From: JAFGPF01 sp964500415
GTDB taxonomy: Bacteria > Chloroflexota > Dehalococcoidia > Dehalococcoidales > RBG-16-60-22
Length of the DNA: 64,000 bases
Direction: 5' to 3'
NCBI GenBank assembly: GCA_964500415.1
Contig: CAZCOB010000008.1
Span: forward strand, 1-64,000
Positions 1 to 7,743 of this stretch are shown piece after piece. Position 1 is the stretch's first letter. Every line of letters starts with the position of its first letter. Made by a program: the position numbers and the translations under genes. The notes beneath the pieces are model-generated. The model saw only the letters and a list, made by a program, of their open reading frames with translations, was not told where the DNA came from and searched no databases.

Positions 1-1156
1 CCCGCTTCATGGCGGGGACGAAGTCCGGCGTGGTCATTTCCGCTACCAGGACATCACCTTCCAGAACCTTGTCTATCTGGGAGGGGTCGGGGACTATCTT
101 GACCGGGCCGGAGGCCACACCGGGGCTGGCAGGAGCGCCGGATACCAGAACCGGAGCGTCAATATCATGGGTGGTGAATTTTACTTTATTGGTGGTGGTT
201 ATGGGACGGGTCTGCACGATGTAGATTTCACCCTTTTCGGTAGCCCATTCGATATCCTGGGGGAAATTATAATGGGCTTCAAGCTGTTTACCAATTACAG
301 CGAGTTTGACTATTTCAATGTCGGTTATCTTCTGGCGGGCCTGCTCCTCGGGGGTCAGGTCAATCTTCACATTGTCCAGCTTGCCGTGAGCGCCGGCCTT
401 TTTAACAAGTTTCCATTCCTGCTTTTTAATTTCCTTCGCAAGGATTTTCATATCGGCTTTGTTAACGAGATAGTGGTCCGGGGTGACATCTCCGGAGACA
501 ATCATTTCACCGAGACCGAGGACGGACTCGATAGTAATTGAGGTGCGGTCACTCGTATTCGGCTCTACGGTGAACATGACGCCGGCGGCTTCCGACTGTA
601 CCATTCTCTGCACCGGCACGGCGATGCCGACCTTGAAGTGCTCGAATCCCTGTTCCTGCCGGTAGAAGATGGCGCGCGCGCCGAAGAGCGACGCCCAGCA
701 GTCCTGGACGGCCTTCACCACTTCTTTCTCGCCCTGTATATTGAGGAAGGTGGCCTGCTGGCCGGCGAAGGAAGCCTCCGGCAGGTCTTCCGCCGTGGCC
801 GAGGAGCGCACGGCGACGAGGCCCTTGCCCATCTTGACATAGGCCTCTTCAATCGCTTTGGCTGTCTCGGGGGGCATGGCAGCATCCTGAATTATTTTCT
901 GTACTTCGGCGGCAACTTCCTGGAGTTGTTTGCTGTCGTGAACGTCAACGGGGTCGAGGAGCGCCTTGATTTTGCTATTGAGTCCTTCTTTTTCAACAAA
1001 GTCGAAGTAAGCGGCGGCGGTGACGATGAAGCCGGGGGGAACGGGGATTCCGGCGTTAGTCATCTCGCCGAGATTGGCCCCTTTACCCCCTACCAGGGGT
1101 ATATCCTTTTTGGTGACTTCATTGAACCAGACGACGGCTTTTTGGCCCTGTTTCAT
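1..1156 (-). CDS. ppsA: phosphoenolpyruvate synthase, N-terminal part (runs off window)
   Basis: The frame is open from the ATG at 1156 to the window edge (about 385 residues). The N-terminus has the PPDK/PEP-synthase ATP-grasp signature (KDIPLVGGKGANLGEMTNAG). The visible end enters the mobile phosphohistidine domain (GAPASPGVASGPVKI, then AEMTTPDFVPAMK), so the window stops just before the catalytic His expected in this family. PEP synthase makes PEP from pyruvate and ATP, a gluconeogenic entry step for a bacterium fixing carbon through acetyl-CoA. An RBS (GGAGG) lies a few bases upstream of the start. The alternative, pyruvate phosphate dikinase, is less likely because PPDK has a different N-terminus. 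Confidence 0.9.
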   Translation of the reverse strand, partial: MKQGQKAVVWFNEVTKKDIPLVGGKGANLGEMTNAGIPVPPGFIVTAAAYFDFVEKEGLNSKIKALLDPVDVHDSKQLQEVAAEVQKIIQDAAMPPETAKAIEEAYVKMGKGLVAVRSSATAEDLPEASFAGQQATFLNIQGEKEVVKAVQDCWASLFGARAIFYRQEQGFEHFKVGIAVPVQRMVQSEAAGVMFTVEPNTSDRTSITIESVLGLGEMIVSGDVTPDHYLVNKADMKILAKEIKKQEWKLVKKAGAHGKLDNVKIDLTPEEQARQKITDIEIVKLAVIGKQLEAHYNFPQDIEWATEKGEIYIVQTRPITTTNKVKFTTHDIDAPVLVSGAPASPGVASGPVKIVPDPSQIDKVLEGDVLVAEMTTPDFVPAMKR

Positions 1157-1201
1157 TATTATGCCTCCGTTTTTTGTTTTGACACGGGTGCGATGTTAAT
1201 T

Positions 1202-1233
1202 ATTATAACATACCAGCTGAATGTACTTGTCAA
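1202..1233 (-). promoter_or_regulatory. possible promoter of the PEP synthase gene
   Basis: On the minus strand TTGACA (1228-1233) precedes TATAAT (1202-1207). Both boxes are perfect, but the spacer is 20 bp, longer than optimal, so strength is uncertain. Confidence 0.35.
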
Positions 1234-1418
1234 CCTTTTGAATTGTAGAGTTTGTGATAATAAGCTTTCAACAGGGAAACCCCGAAGAATCATATGTAAA
1301 ACACCAATTTCCAACGCACAATACGCACGGAACAAGACCTTCGTGTCATTTGACAGCGTTGTTGATGTGGGTTTAGAATTAATTACAACGGTTGAGAAAA
1401 GGGGATGGAGGACTGGCT

Positions 1419-1973
1419 ATGATAGAGATGACGATTGACAGCATTCGGGTTAGTCTGATGAACTACCAGCGTGTGGTAATTCTGAAAGAGAAGATGTCAG
1501 ACCGATATCTTCCTATCTGGATAGGCCCGGCTGAGGCGGATGCCATCGCTGTGAAGCTACAGGGTGTGGCAGTCCCCCGACCGTTGACACATGACCTGTT
1601 AAACTCGGTTATCGATGCTCTGGGAGCGACAGTTAATTCTATCATCGTCAATGACCTTAAAAGTGATACCTTTTATGCCAAGGTGATTCTCGACGTAGAC
1701 GGAAAGCAGGTGGAGATTGATTCACGCCCGAGCGATGCGCTGGCTCTGGCGGTAAGGACGGGGGTGACCATTTTCGCCGACGAATCTGTGCTGGAAAAGG
1801 CCGGCATTCTGCTGGACGGAGAAACGGGCAAGCCCATCTTTGAAGAAGCGGACGAAGCCGGCGGAAAAGAGAGCCATAAGGTCAGTGATGAAGAGATGAA
1901 GAAAAAAATGTCGGCTTTTTACGATTTTATCAATACTCTAGACCTCGACGATTTCGATAAGCGCAAGTCCTAG
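1419..1973 (+). CDS. bifunctional nuclease family protein (BFN/DUF151)
   Basis: A 184-aa protein. The ATG at 1419 is chosen because GGATGGAGG sits 8-16 bases upstream; an in-frame TTG at 1392 has no better site. The first ~130 residues match the DNase/RNase (DUF151) fold: an N-terminal MIEMTIDSIRVS strand, LPIWIGPAEADAIA, and IDSRPSDALALAVRT. The C-terminus is a charged Glu/Lys tail. Bifunctional nucleases of this family degrade DNA and RNA in vitro; their cellular role in bacteria is unclear. It stands just upstream of a small zinc-ribbon-like gene on the same strand (35 bp gap), suggesting co-transcription. Confidence 0.85.
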   Translation: MIEMTIDSIRVSLMNYQRVVILKEKMSDRYLPIWIGPAEADAIAVKLQGVAVPRPLTHDLLNSVIDALGATVNSIIVNDLKSDTFYAKVILDVDGKQVEIDSRPSDALALAVRTGVTIFADESVLEKAGILLDGETGKPIFEEADEAGGKESHKVSDEEMKKKMSAFYDFINTLDLDDFDKRKS

Positions 1974-2008
1974 TTACTGTTATCCTGCCTGATGCGGGGA
2001 CCGGTTAA

Positions 2009-2335
2009 ATGGAAGAAAGCCTGATTAAAAGATTGATAGCTTCGATAAAGTGTGGTTCCTGTGGGCAGAACTATCAGGAAGATAATATCGAAGTTATCGA
2101 GCATGACGACGAGTTGTGGTTTTTGAGGGTCTTTTGTTCCTCCTGTCACGTAAGAAGTCTGGTGGCGGCTATAATCAGAGAAAATGCCAGGCCGGAGGTT
2201 ATTACCGACCTTACCGAAGAAGAGGTGGAGAAGTTCAAGAGCATGGATGGTGTCGGGGATGAGGACCTGCTGAAGATGCACAGCTTTTTAAAAGATTTCG
2301 ATGGCAATTTCCCAAGCCTTTTCCGTCAGGAATGA
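2009..2335 (+). CDS. small CxxC-pair protein, unknown function
   Basis: A 108-aa protein. Two Cys pairs (CGSC near residue 15 and CSSC near residue 43) suggest a zinc ribbon or rubredoxin-like knuckle. The rest is acidic and helical, ending FPSLFRQE. I do not recognise a named family. It follows the bifunctional nuclease gene by 35 bp and is followed by a strong terminator, so the two probably form one transcription unit. A metal-binding adaptor or regulator is possible, but nothing in the sequence decides it. Confidence 0.7.
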   Translation: MEESLIKRLIASIKCGSCGQNYQEDNIEVIEHDDELWFLRVFCSSCHVRSLVAAIIRENARPEVITDLTEEEVEKFKSMDGVGDEDLLKMHSFLKDFDGNFPSLFRQE

Positions 2336-2368
2336 ATATAAATTTTAGGGACTAATTTGCAGTTTACC

Positions 2369-2400
2369 AATAAGCCCTGAACATCAGGGCTTATTTATTG
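2369..2400 (+). terminator. rho-independent terminator
   Basis: A perfect 12-bp stem (2369-2380 with 2384-2395), 3-nt loop and T-rich 3' flank, 34 bp after the stop of the CxxC protein gene. It ends the bifunctional-nuclease unit. The A/T-rich flanks make it potentially bidirectional. Confidence 0.8.
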
Positions 2401-2403
2401 AGT

Positions 2404-2432
2404 TTGACAATTAGCAGTCATGTTGCTAATAT
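2404..2432 (+). promoter_or_regulatory. sigma70-type promoter for the 99-aa protein gene
   Basis: TTGACA at 2404-2409 and TAATAT at 2427-2432, spacer 17 bp. It lies directly behind the terminator and about 64 bp before the next start codon. Confidence 0.6.
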
Positions 2433-2495
2433 GCGTTCAGTTTTATAAATCGGGGAGAAACGGCATGACTCTGGAAAACGAAAGGAGAGAAGATA

Positions 2496-2795
2496 ATGGC
2501 TGTTGACGGAACCTATAACGTTGAGATTGATACACCGATGGGGAAACAGGAATCCAAGCTCATACTCAAGACCGACGGAGATGCCCTCAGCGGCAGCATG
2601 GAAAGCCCCATGGGGACGATGGAGTTCAGCGGGGGTAAGGTAAGTGGAGATAATGTGACCTTTGAAATGGAAATAAGCAGCCCGATGGGACAGATGAAGC
2701 TCGAATGTAATCTCAAAGTATCCGGTGATGAAATCTCCGGCGAGGTGAAGGCAGGTGATTTCGGGACGTCTCCGCTCAAGGGTAAGCGGGCGTAA
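2496..2795 (+). CDS. small all-beta protein with three PMG repeats, unknown function
   Basis: A 99-aa protein, ATG preceded by AAAGGAGAG. There is no signal peptide or membrane segment. The sequence is built of three similar beta-hairpin units, each opening with (T/S)PMG and containing a Gly/Asp turn (DGDALSGSM, GGKVSGDNVTF, VSGDEISGEVKAG). This suggests a small beta-barrel or clam fold from internal duplication. It has its own promoter and lies between the nuclease unit and the ATP synthase operon. Function unknown; lipid- or ligand-binding barrels have similar looks, but this is only a fold guess. Confidence 0.75.
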   Translation: MAVDGTYNVEIDTPMGKQESKLILKTDGDALSGSMESPMGTMEFSGGKVSGDNVTFEMEISSPMGQMKLECNLKVSGDEISGEVKAGDFGTSPLKGKRA

Positions 2796-2871
2796 TTATT
2801 GGCTTTTAACCAGCGGACTTATCCGGCAAGAACGTATGTCCGGGGTACTATACCAAAAGACCTATTCTGGC

Positions 2872-2901
2872 TTGACCTGAGGTGCCGATTTCTGGTATCA
2901 T
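2872..2901 (+). promoter_or_regulatory. promoter of the ATP synthase operon
   Basis: TTGACC at 2872-2877 and TATCAT at 2896-2901, 18-bp spacer; predicted transcription start near 2908, about 22 bp before the atpI-like start codon. No other good promoter was seen between here and atpB. Confidence 0.55.
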
Positions 2902-2929
2902 TTTCAGGGTCAGGCATGTTGAGGTCGGC

Positions 2930-3145
2930 ATGAACAGGTGGATACCGGCGTTGAGGCTGACCGGTATTGGATTTTACATAGCTACTTGTATTGTGGGGGG
3001 GACGTTTGCCGGCTGGTGGTTCGGGGCGAAGAAGCCACTTTTTATGATAATCGGTTTAGTGGCGGGACTGGTGATAGCTATAATCGGTGTTTATCGGATG
3101 ATTCGACCCCTCATGAACGACAAGCAAGACAAGGAGAACGGTTAG
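2930..3145 (+). CDS. AtpI/AtpZ-like ATP synthase accessory protein
   Basis: A 71-aa protein with two hydrophobic helices (residues ~8-28 and ~33-53) typical of AtpZ/AtpI-type proteins, which help assemble the c-ring or move Mg2+/Ca2+. The second helix reads MIIGLVAGLVIAIIGVYRM, the common AtpZ pattern. ATG 2930 is preferred over an in-frame ATG at 2882 because the promoter's predicted start site lies at ~2908. Its TAG stop overlaps the GTG start of atpB by one base, indicating translational coupling. Confidence 0.8.
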   Translation: MNRWIPALRLTGIGFYIATCIVGGTFAGWWFGAKKPLFMIIGLVAGLVIAIIGVYRMIRPLMNDKQDKENG

Positions 3146-4092
3146 TGGCGGAGCCAAAGAAGCGCGGCTGCCTCGGCTGTTCTTTTCCTGTATTAGTTAT
3201 CATTGCAATCATCGCTCTGGCTATTGTTATCCTCGGTTTTCTGGCCGGGCCCATAGGCAGTAAGCTTATTGGTGAGATGGAATGGCTCAGCTGGATGACC
3301 GTGGAGTCGCCAGAGCCACACCTTCCGGCGCCGGTGCTCTTTCATGTCCTGGGCCTGCCGATTACCAACACGATGCTCGCCGGCTGGATTACCGTAATAT
3401 TCCTGGTGGTTATCAGCTGGGCAGTTACCCGCCGGATGAAGCTCGTGCCCGGTCGTTTGCAGGCGGCTTTCGAGTTCCTGCTGGGCTGGATATTTGACCT
3501 CTGCGGGAGCATCGCCGGCGAGGAAAACGGGCGGAGGTTTTTCCCGGTCGTCTGTACTATCTTCCTGTTCGTCCTTTTTAATGCCTGGCTCAGCCTGATT
3601 CCGGGGTTCGGCTCGATATTGTTCGGACACCATGAGTTACTCAGGGGCTCGAACACGGATGTCAACACACCCCTGGCTATTGCGCTGGTGTCTTTTATTT
3701 TCGTTATATTCTACGGAATGAAGGATGCCCGCATGGGCTTCGTACGGCAGTATCTTAACTTCGGCCGTTTGTTCCGGAGCGTCGGCCAGGTATTTAAGGG
3801 CAAGTTTGACCCCATAGAAATTTTCTCCGGGGCAATCGATATTTTTGTCGGCGGGCTGGAGGTTCTCAGCTTACTTATCCGAAATGTCAGTTTTACTTTC
3901 AGGTTATTCGGCAATATGACGGCGGGCGAGATACTGCTTCTCATCGCCGCCTTTCTGGTACCGTGGGTGCTGGCCCTGCCGTTTTATGGCCTGGAACTGC
4001 TGGTGGGCTTCGTGCAGGCCCTTATCTTCGCCGGGCTGACCCTGGTTTTCGTGACTATGGCGGTGTCTCCACATGAGGGCGAGGCACATTAA
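3145..4092 (+). CDS. atpB: F0F1 ATP synthase subunit a
   Basis: A 315-aa membrane protein forming the proton half-channels of F0. The GTG at 3145 is chosen because AAGGAG lies 8 bases upstream and it overlaps the preceding stop; the reading frame extends further upstream but that part shadows atpI. The first ~35 residues form a signal-anchor helix after a KKRGCLGC motif. The essential stator arginine is present in FRLFGNMTAGE (about R253), followed by the last helices and a GEAH end. The ~100-residue N-terminal region before the core is longer than in E. coli subunit a, as in several Chloroflexota. Confidence 0.93.
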   Translation: MAEPKKRGCLGCSFPVLVIIAIIALAIVILGFLAGPIGSKLIGEMEWLSWMTVESPEPHLPAPVLFHVLGLPITNTMLAGWITVIFLVVISWAVTRRMKLVPGRLQAAFEFLLGWIFDLCGSIAGEENGRRFFPVVCTIFLFVLFNAWLSLIPGFGSILFGHHELLRGSNTDVNTPLAIALVSFIFVIFYGMKDARMGFVRQYLNFGRLFRSVGQVFKGKFDPIEIFSGAIDIFVGGLEVLSLLIRNVSFTFRLFGNMTAGEILLLIAAFLVPWVLALPFYGLELLVGFVQALIFAGLTLVFVTMAVSPHEGEAH

Positions 4093-4130
4093 GGATATAT
4101 CGAAGCGTTAATTATTAAGGAGGAAGGATT

Positions 4131-4361
4131 ATGGACGCAGAAGCAATCAAGATGTTAGCGGCGGGACTGGCTATCGGGCTGGGTGCCCTGGGACCGGGCA
4201 TCGGCATCGGCATTCTCGGCTACGGAGCGATGCAGGGTTTAGCCCGCAATCCTGAGGCCAGGGGACCAATCATGACTAACATGATTCTGGCCATCGCCAT
4301 GGCCGAGGCTATTGGCATCTACGCCCTGATTGTGGCTATCATACTTGCCATGATTGCGTAA
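4131..4361 (+). CDS. atpE: F0F1 ATP synthase subunit c
   Basis: A 76-aa hairpin of two transmembrane helices with the polar loop ARNPEARG. The ion-binding carboxylate is Glu59 in MAEAIGIYALIV. The residues that ligate Na+ in sodium-type rings (Gln in helix 1, Ser/Thr after the Glu) are Ile, Ala and Ile here, so proton coupling is inferred. AAGGAGGAAGG precedes the start. Thirty-eight bases separate it from atpB. Confidence 0.95.
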   Translation: MDAEAIKMLAAGLAIGLGALGPGIGIGILGYGAMQGLARNPEARGPIMTNMILAIAMAEAIGIYALIVAIILAMIA

Positions 4362-4387
4362 ATAAGTGTGTTCGTAAGGGGGTAATT

Positions 4388-4495
4388 ATGGAACATGAGG
4401 GAATACCCACTTTCATAGCGGCTATTATTTCCGCGCTGATACTGGGTGTGATGGTCATCGCCGGTATATTGGTACACGCGGTATTAACGATGTAG
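4388..4495 (+). CDS. 35-aa single-span membrane protein in the atp operon
   Basis: A short frame between atpE and atpF: MEHEGIPTFIAAI... ending HAVLTM, stop at 4493-4495. It has a good RBS (AAGGGGG, 4-9 bases before ATG) and one hydrophobic helix of ~23 residues following a charged MEHEG start. The position, RBS and clean membrane profile argue that it is translated. It may be a small F0-associated subunit or assembly factor, but no family is recognised. An 82-bp non-coding stretch follows before atpF. Confidence 0.6.
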   Translation: MEHEGIPTFIAAIISALILGVMVIAGILVHAVLTM

Positions 4496-4577
4496 TTGAT
4501 ACCCGGGTAATGCGGAGGTTGTAGCTATTAGTTAAATGTTTGCGGACGTTTGTTTTGAAGCAGTTTAGGGGGTAAAA

Positions 4578-5120
4578 ATGGGCGGTATTGTTGAGATCCT
4601 TTCAAATATATGGGAAGGACTTCAGAAGCTAGGAGTAAGTGTGCCGACATTGCTGACGCAGGTGGTTTCTTTCATTATCCTGCTGGTCATTCTGCGCTTT
4701 GTCGCCTACAAGCCGATTATGCGGATGCTCGACGAGCGGTCGAAGCGGGTCAAGGAGAGCCTGGAGCAGGCCGAGGCCGTGAAGGAACAGTCGGCCCGTA
4801 CCGAGGAGGAGCTGAAGAAGCAGCTCGAAGGGGCCGGCCGTGAAAGTCAGGAGAGGATAGCCCGGGCGGTGAAAGCCGGCGAAGAGGTCAAGCAGAAGGC
4901 GCAGGAAGAGGCGAAGAGTGAAGCCGAGGTTCTGCTGGGCCGGGCGCGCACCGAGATACAGAGGGAACGCGACGACGCCATCGGCGAGGTGCGCCGCGAG
5001 TTTGCTGATTTGACAGTGCTGGCGGCGGGCAAAGTTATCGAGAAATCCCTGAATAAGGAAGAGCACCGCGAACTTATCGAAAAGGTGCTGGAAGAGAGCT
5101 CGACCAAGAAGAAGGAGTGA
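4578..5120 (+). CDS. atpF: F0F1 ATP synthase subunit b
   Basis: A 180-aa protein: N-terminal membrane helix (residues ~20-43, TLLTQVVSFIILLVILRFV), then KPIMRMLDERSKRVKESLEQAE, the standard beginning of the b-subunit stalk, and a long charged coiled coil to the end (STKKKE). It forms the peripheral stator linking F0 to F1 through the delta subunit. Start ATG preceded by GGGGGT. Downstream the operon is interrupted by a repeat element before atpH. Confidence 0.95.
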   Translation: MGGIVEILSNIWEGLQKLGVSVPTLLTQVVSFIILLVILRFVAYKPIMRMLDERSKRVKESLEQAEAVKEQSARTEEELKKQLEGAGRESQERIARAVKAGEEVKQKAQEEAKSEAEVLLGRARTEIQRERDDAIGEVRREFADLTVLAAGKVIEKSLNKEEHRELIEKVLEESSTKKKE

Positions 5121-5132
5121 AGAATATTATCC

Positions 5133-5243
5133 TGTCATCCTGAACGAAGTGAAGGATACAGGGGTGGAGTGAGGCTTTTCCCACCTACCCTTCCCGAGAT
5201 TCTTCAGTCGTCCCGACTTTATCGGGACTCCTTCAGAATGACA
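5133..5243. repeat. imperfect palindromic interspersed repeat between atpF and atpH
   Basis: Starts TGTCATCCTGAACGAAGTGA and ends with the inverse CCTTCAGAATGACA, with an inner inverted pair around GTCCCGACTTTATCGGGAC. Elements with this TGTCATTCTGAACGAAGTGAAG theme are common dispersed repeats in many bacterial genomes (established knowledge). It fills almost the whole 142-bp atpF-atpH gap, so transcripts of the operon must carry a long hairpin here. Confidence 0.75.
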
Positions 5244-5262
5244 TGACGATGGTAAGGATAAT

Positions 5263-5808
5263 ATGGCCAGAAAAGCTTATGGGCGGCGCTACGCTCAGGC
5301 AGTTTTCGAGATAGCGCTGGAGAAAAAAGAACTGGAACGGTGGCAGGCCGACCTGCAAAAGATTGTCGGCGCACTCGCTGACGCTACGTTCCTGGCGGCC
5401 ATGGAAAGCCCCAAGATAAAGATTGATAAAAAGTCCGAGTTGCTGACCAGGCGACTGGGCGATATCAGTCCCCTGGCTTTGAACCTGGTGCTGATGCTGA
5501 TAACCAGGGGAGGGGTGGGAATGATAGGGGAAATTGCCGCAGAGTACCAGCGGATGATGGATGCTTACCGCGGGATACAGACGGCGGATGTCGTTACGGC
5601 CGTTCCCCTTGACGATAAAGATAAAGAGAAGCTGGCCGATAATATCGGCACCCTGGTGGGCACGAAAGTAGTGTTAAAATCCGAAGTCGACCCGGAGATT
5701 CTCGGCGGGGTTATCGCCAGGGTCGGGGGCAAGCTGCTGGACGGTAGCACCCGCAGCAAACTGACAGCCCTGAAGAGGGAACTGGTCGGCATGGAGAGGA
5801 AGCGCTAG
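5263..5808 (+). CDS. atpH: F0F1 ATP synthase subunit delta
   Basis: A 181-aa protein matching OSCP/delta: N-terminal helical bundle beginning ARKAYGRRYAQAVFEIAL, and a C-terminal domain with SEVDPEILGGVIARVGGKLLDGSTRSKL, the family signature. It joins the b stalk to the top of F1. The start follows the palindromic repeat; the RBS is weak (GGTAAGGATAAT), so expression may rely on read-through of the upstream hairpin. Confidence 0.93.
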   Translation: MARKAYGRRYAQAVFEIALEKKELERWQADLQKIVGALADATFLAAMESPKIKIDKKSELLTRRLGDISPLALNLVLMLITRGGVGMIGEIAAEYQRMMDAYRGIQTADVVTAVPLDDKDKEKLADNIGTLVGTKVVLKSEVDPEILGGVIARVGGKLLDGSTRSKLTALKRELVGMERKR

Positions 5809-5847
5809 CGAGATTGACATAACTGTGTGGTAAAGGAGGTAGCTCAG

Positions 5848-7362
5848 GTGACAACGAGAGGCGAAGATATTGTATCTATATTAAAACAGCAGATTGAGCA
5901 GTTCGGCACGGCCGTAACCATGGTGGATGTCGGCACGGTGATAGAGGTCGGCGACGGCATTGCCCGGATTCACGGACTGGCCTCGGCCAAGTACAATGAG
6001 CTGCTTCAATTTCCCAATGATATTATCGGCATCGCCCTGAACCTGGAAGAGGACAGCGTGTCCGCCGTCGTCCTGGGGGACTATACCCGGATTAAGGAAG
6101 GCGATGAGGTCAAATGTACCGGTCGTATCGCCGAGGTCCCGGTAGGCGACGCCATGATAGGGCGCGTCATCGACCCGCTGGGACGACCGGTGGACGGCAG
6201 GGGCGCTATCAAGACTGACAAGGTGAGGCCCATCGAGCGGGTGGCGCCCAACGTGGTACTGCGCGCCTCGGTGGATACGCCGGTGCAGACCGGCATCAAG
6301 GCGGTGGACAGCATGTTCCCCATCGGTCGGGGACAGCGCGAGTTGATTATCGGCGACCGCTCTACCGGCAAGACGGCCATCGCCCTCGACGCTATCGTCA
6401 ATCAGAAGGGCGGCGACCTGATATGTATTTACGTGGCGGTCGGTCAGAAGGTATCGCAGGTGGCGCGGGTGGTGGCCATACTGACCCAGTACGGCGCCAT
6501 GGACCATACCATCGTCGTTATGGCCAGCGCCTCCGACTCCGTGGCTTTGCAGTACCTGGCACCTTATTCCGGTTGTGCCATGGGCGAGGAGTTCATGGAG
6601 CAGGGCAAGGATGTACTTATTATTTATGACGACCTTTCCAAGCACGCTTGGGCATACCGGCAGCTTTCCCTGCTGCTGCGCCGACCGCCGGGCCGGGAGG
6701 CTTACCCGGGCGACGTATTTTACCTGCACAGTCGGCTTCTGGAACGGGCAGCGAAATACGATAAAGAACACGGCGGTGGCTCGCTGACGGCCCTACCCAT
6801 TATCGAAACACTGGCCGGTGATGTTTCCGCCTATATCCCCACCAACGTCATTTCCATCACCGACGGACAGTTATATTTAGAGTCGGACCTGTTCAATGCC
6901 GGCATCAAGCCTGCCCTGAACGTGGGCATCTCGGTGTCGCGCGTGGGCAGCAAGGCGCAGACTTCGGCCATGAAGAAGGTGGCCGGCCGGCTCAAGCTGG
7001 ACATGGGCCAGTACCGCGAGGTGGCGGCCTTCGCCCAGTTCGGCACCGCCGAGCTAGATAAAGCTACCCGGGCGCAGCTGGAGCGAGGCGAGCGTATCCA
7101 GGAGGTCCTGAAACAGTCCCAGTTCGTACCGGTGTCCCTGGAGAATCAAGTGACAATTCTCTACGCCGTAATCAACGGCTACATGGATGATATTCCGCTG
7201 AATAAGGTGGCCGCTTTCGAGGCGGACTTCCACCGGTTCGTGGAGGCCAACTACGCCGATTTAGGCAAGACAATCGCCGAGACGAAGGACCTCAGCGAGC
7301 AGGACGAAGAAACCCTTAAAAAAGTCATCGAGGAGTTCAAGCAGGGGTTTGTCAAAGATTAA
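5848..7362 (+). CDS. atpA: F0F1 ATP synthase subunit alpha
   Basis: A 504-aa protein. The GTG at 5848 is preferred over an in-frame GTG at 5827 because AAAGGAGGT ends 7 bases upstream of it; this also places the Walker A motif GDRSTGKT at residues 169-176, the standard position. The signature PAINVG-type motif appears as PALNVGISVSRVGSKAQ. The non-catalytic nucleotide-binding subunit of F1. The stop is followed 27 bp later by an unrelated DUF3795 gene rather than directly by atpG. Confidence 0.97.
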   Translation: MTTRGEDIVSILKQQIEQFGTAVTMVDVGTVIEVGDGIARIHGLASAKYNELLQFPNDIIGIALNLEEDSVSAVVLGDYTRIKEGDEVKCTGRIAEVPVGDAMIGRVIDPLGRPVDGRGAIKTDKVRPIERVAPNVVLRASVDTPVQTGIKAVDSMFPIGRGQRELIIGDRSTGKTAIALDAIVNQKGGDLICIYVAVGQKVSQVARVVAILTQYGAMDHTIVVMASASDSVALQYLAPYSGCAMGEEFMEQGKDVLIIYDDLSKHAWAYRQLSLLLRRPPGREAYPGDVFYLHSRLLERAAKYDKEHGGGSLTALPIIETLAGDVSAYIPTNVISITDGQLYLESDLFNAGIKPALNVGISVSRVGSKAQTSAMKKVAGRLKLDMGQYREVAAFAQFGTAELDKATRAQLERGERIQEVLKQSQFVPVSLENQVTILYAVINGYMDDIPLNKVAAFEADFHRFVEANYADLGKTIAETKDLSEQDEETLKKVIEEFKQGFVKD

Positions 7363-7389
7363 CCGCAGTTGTTTTGGAGATAATAAATA

Positions 7390-7740
7390 ATGGCAAAGAT
7401 AATTGCCTATTGTGGGTTGAGTTGCACCGACTGTACCGCCTATATTGCCACGCAGAAAAACGATGATAAACTGCGTAAAGAAACGGCGGAAGATTGGTCT
7501 AAAAAATACAATCACCCATTTAAAGCCGAGGATATAAACTGTGTGGGCTGCATCCCCACCACCGGCAAACACGTAGGTCAATGCTTCGTTTGTGAGGTGA
7601 GAAAATGCGGGCAGGAAAAAAGCATTAAAAACTGCGCCTATTGCAGCGAATATATCTGCGATAAGTTGGGTAGATATTTCGAGATGGCGCCGGTAATGAA
7701 GGATAATCTCGAGGAAATAAGAAGAGGGTTGCAGAAATAA
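7390..7740 (+). CDS. DUF3795-type cysteine-rich protein inside the atp operon
   Basis: A 116-aa protein with eleven Cys (8, 12, 15, 51, 54, 65, 68, 73, 82, 85, 90) in the DUF3795 arrangement: an N-terminal YCGLSCTDCTAY motif and later CVGC, CFVC and CAYC pairs, suggesting zinc or iron-sulfur binding. The function of the family is unknown. It sits between atpA and atpG with 27- and 3-bp gaps, the same strand and no terminator, so it should be co-transcribed. Coupling of metal or redox state with ATP synthase is speculative; simple insertion of a mobile gene is also possible. Confidence 0.85.
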   Translation: MAKIIAYCGLSCTDCTAYIATQKNDDKLRKETAEDWSKKYNHPFKAEDINCVGCIPTTGKHVGQCFVCEVRKCGQEKSIKNCAYCSEYICDKLGRYFEMAPVMKDNLEEIRRGLQK

Positions 7741-7743
7741 ACT

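Noticed and set aside
638..1438. 266-residue plus-strand frame
   Set aside because: It is the antisense shadow of the PEP synthase gene, whose motifs are unmistakable on the minus strand.
2938..3144. N-terminal extension of the atpB reading frame
   Set aside because: It overlaps the atpI-like gene in another frame; the GTG at 3145 has the RBS and gives a sensible membrane-anchor start.
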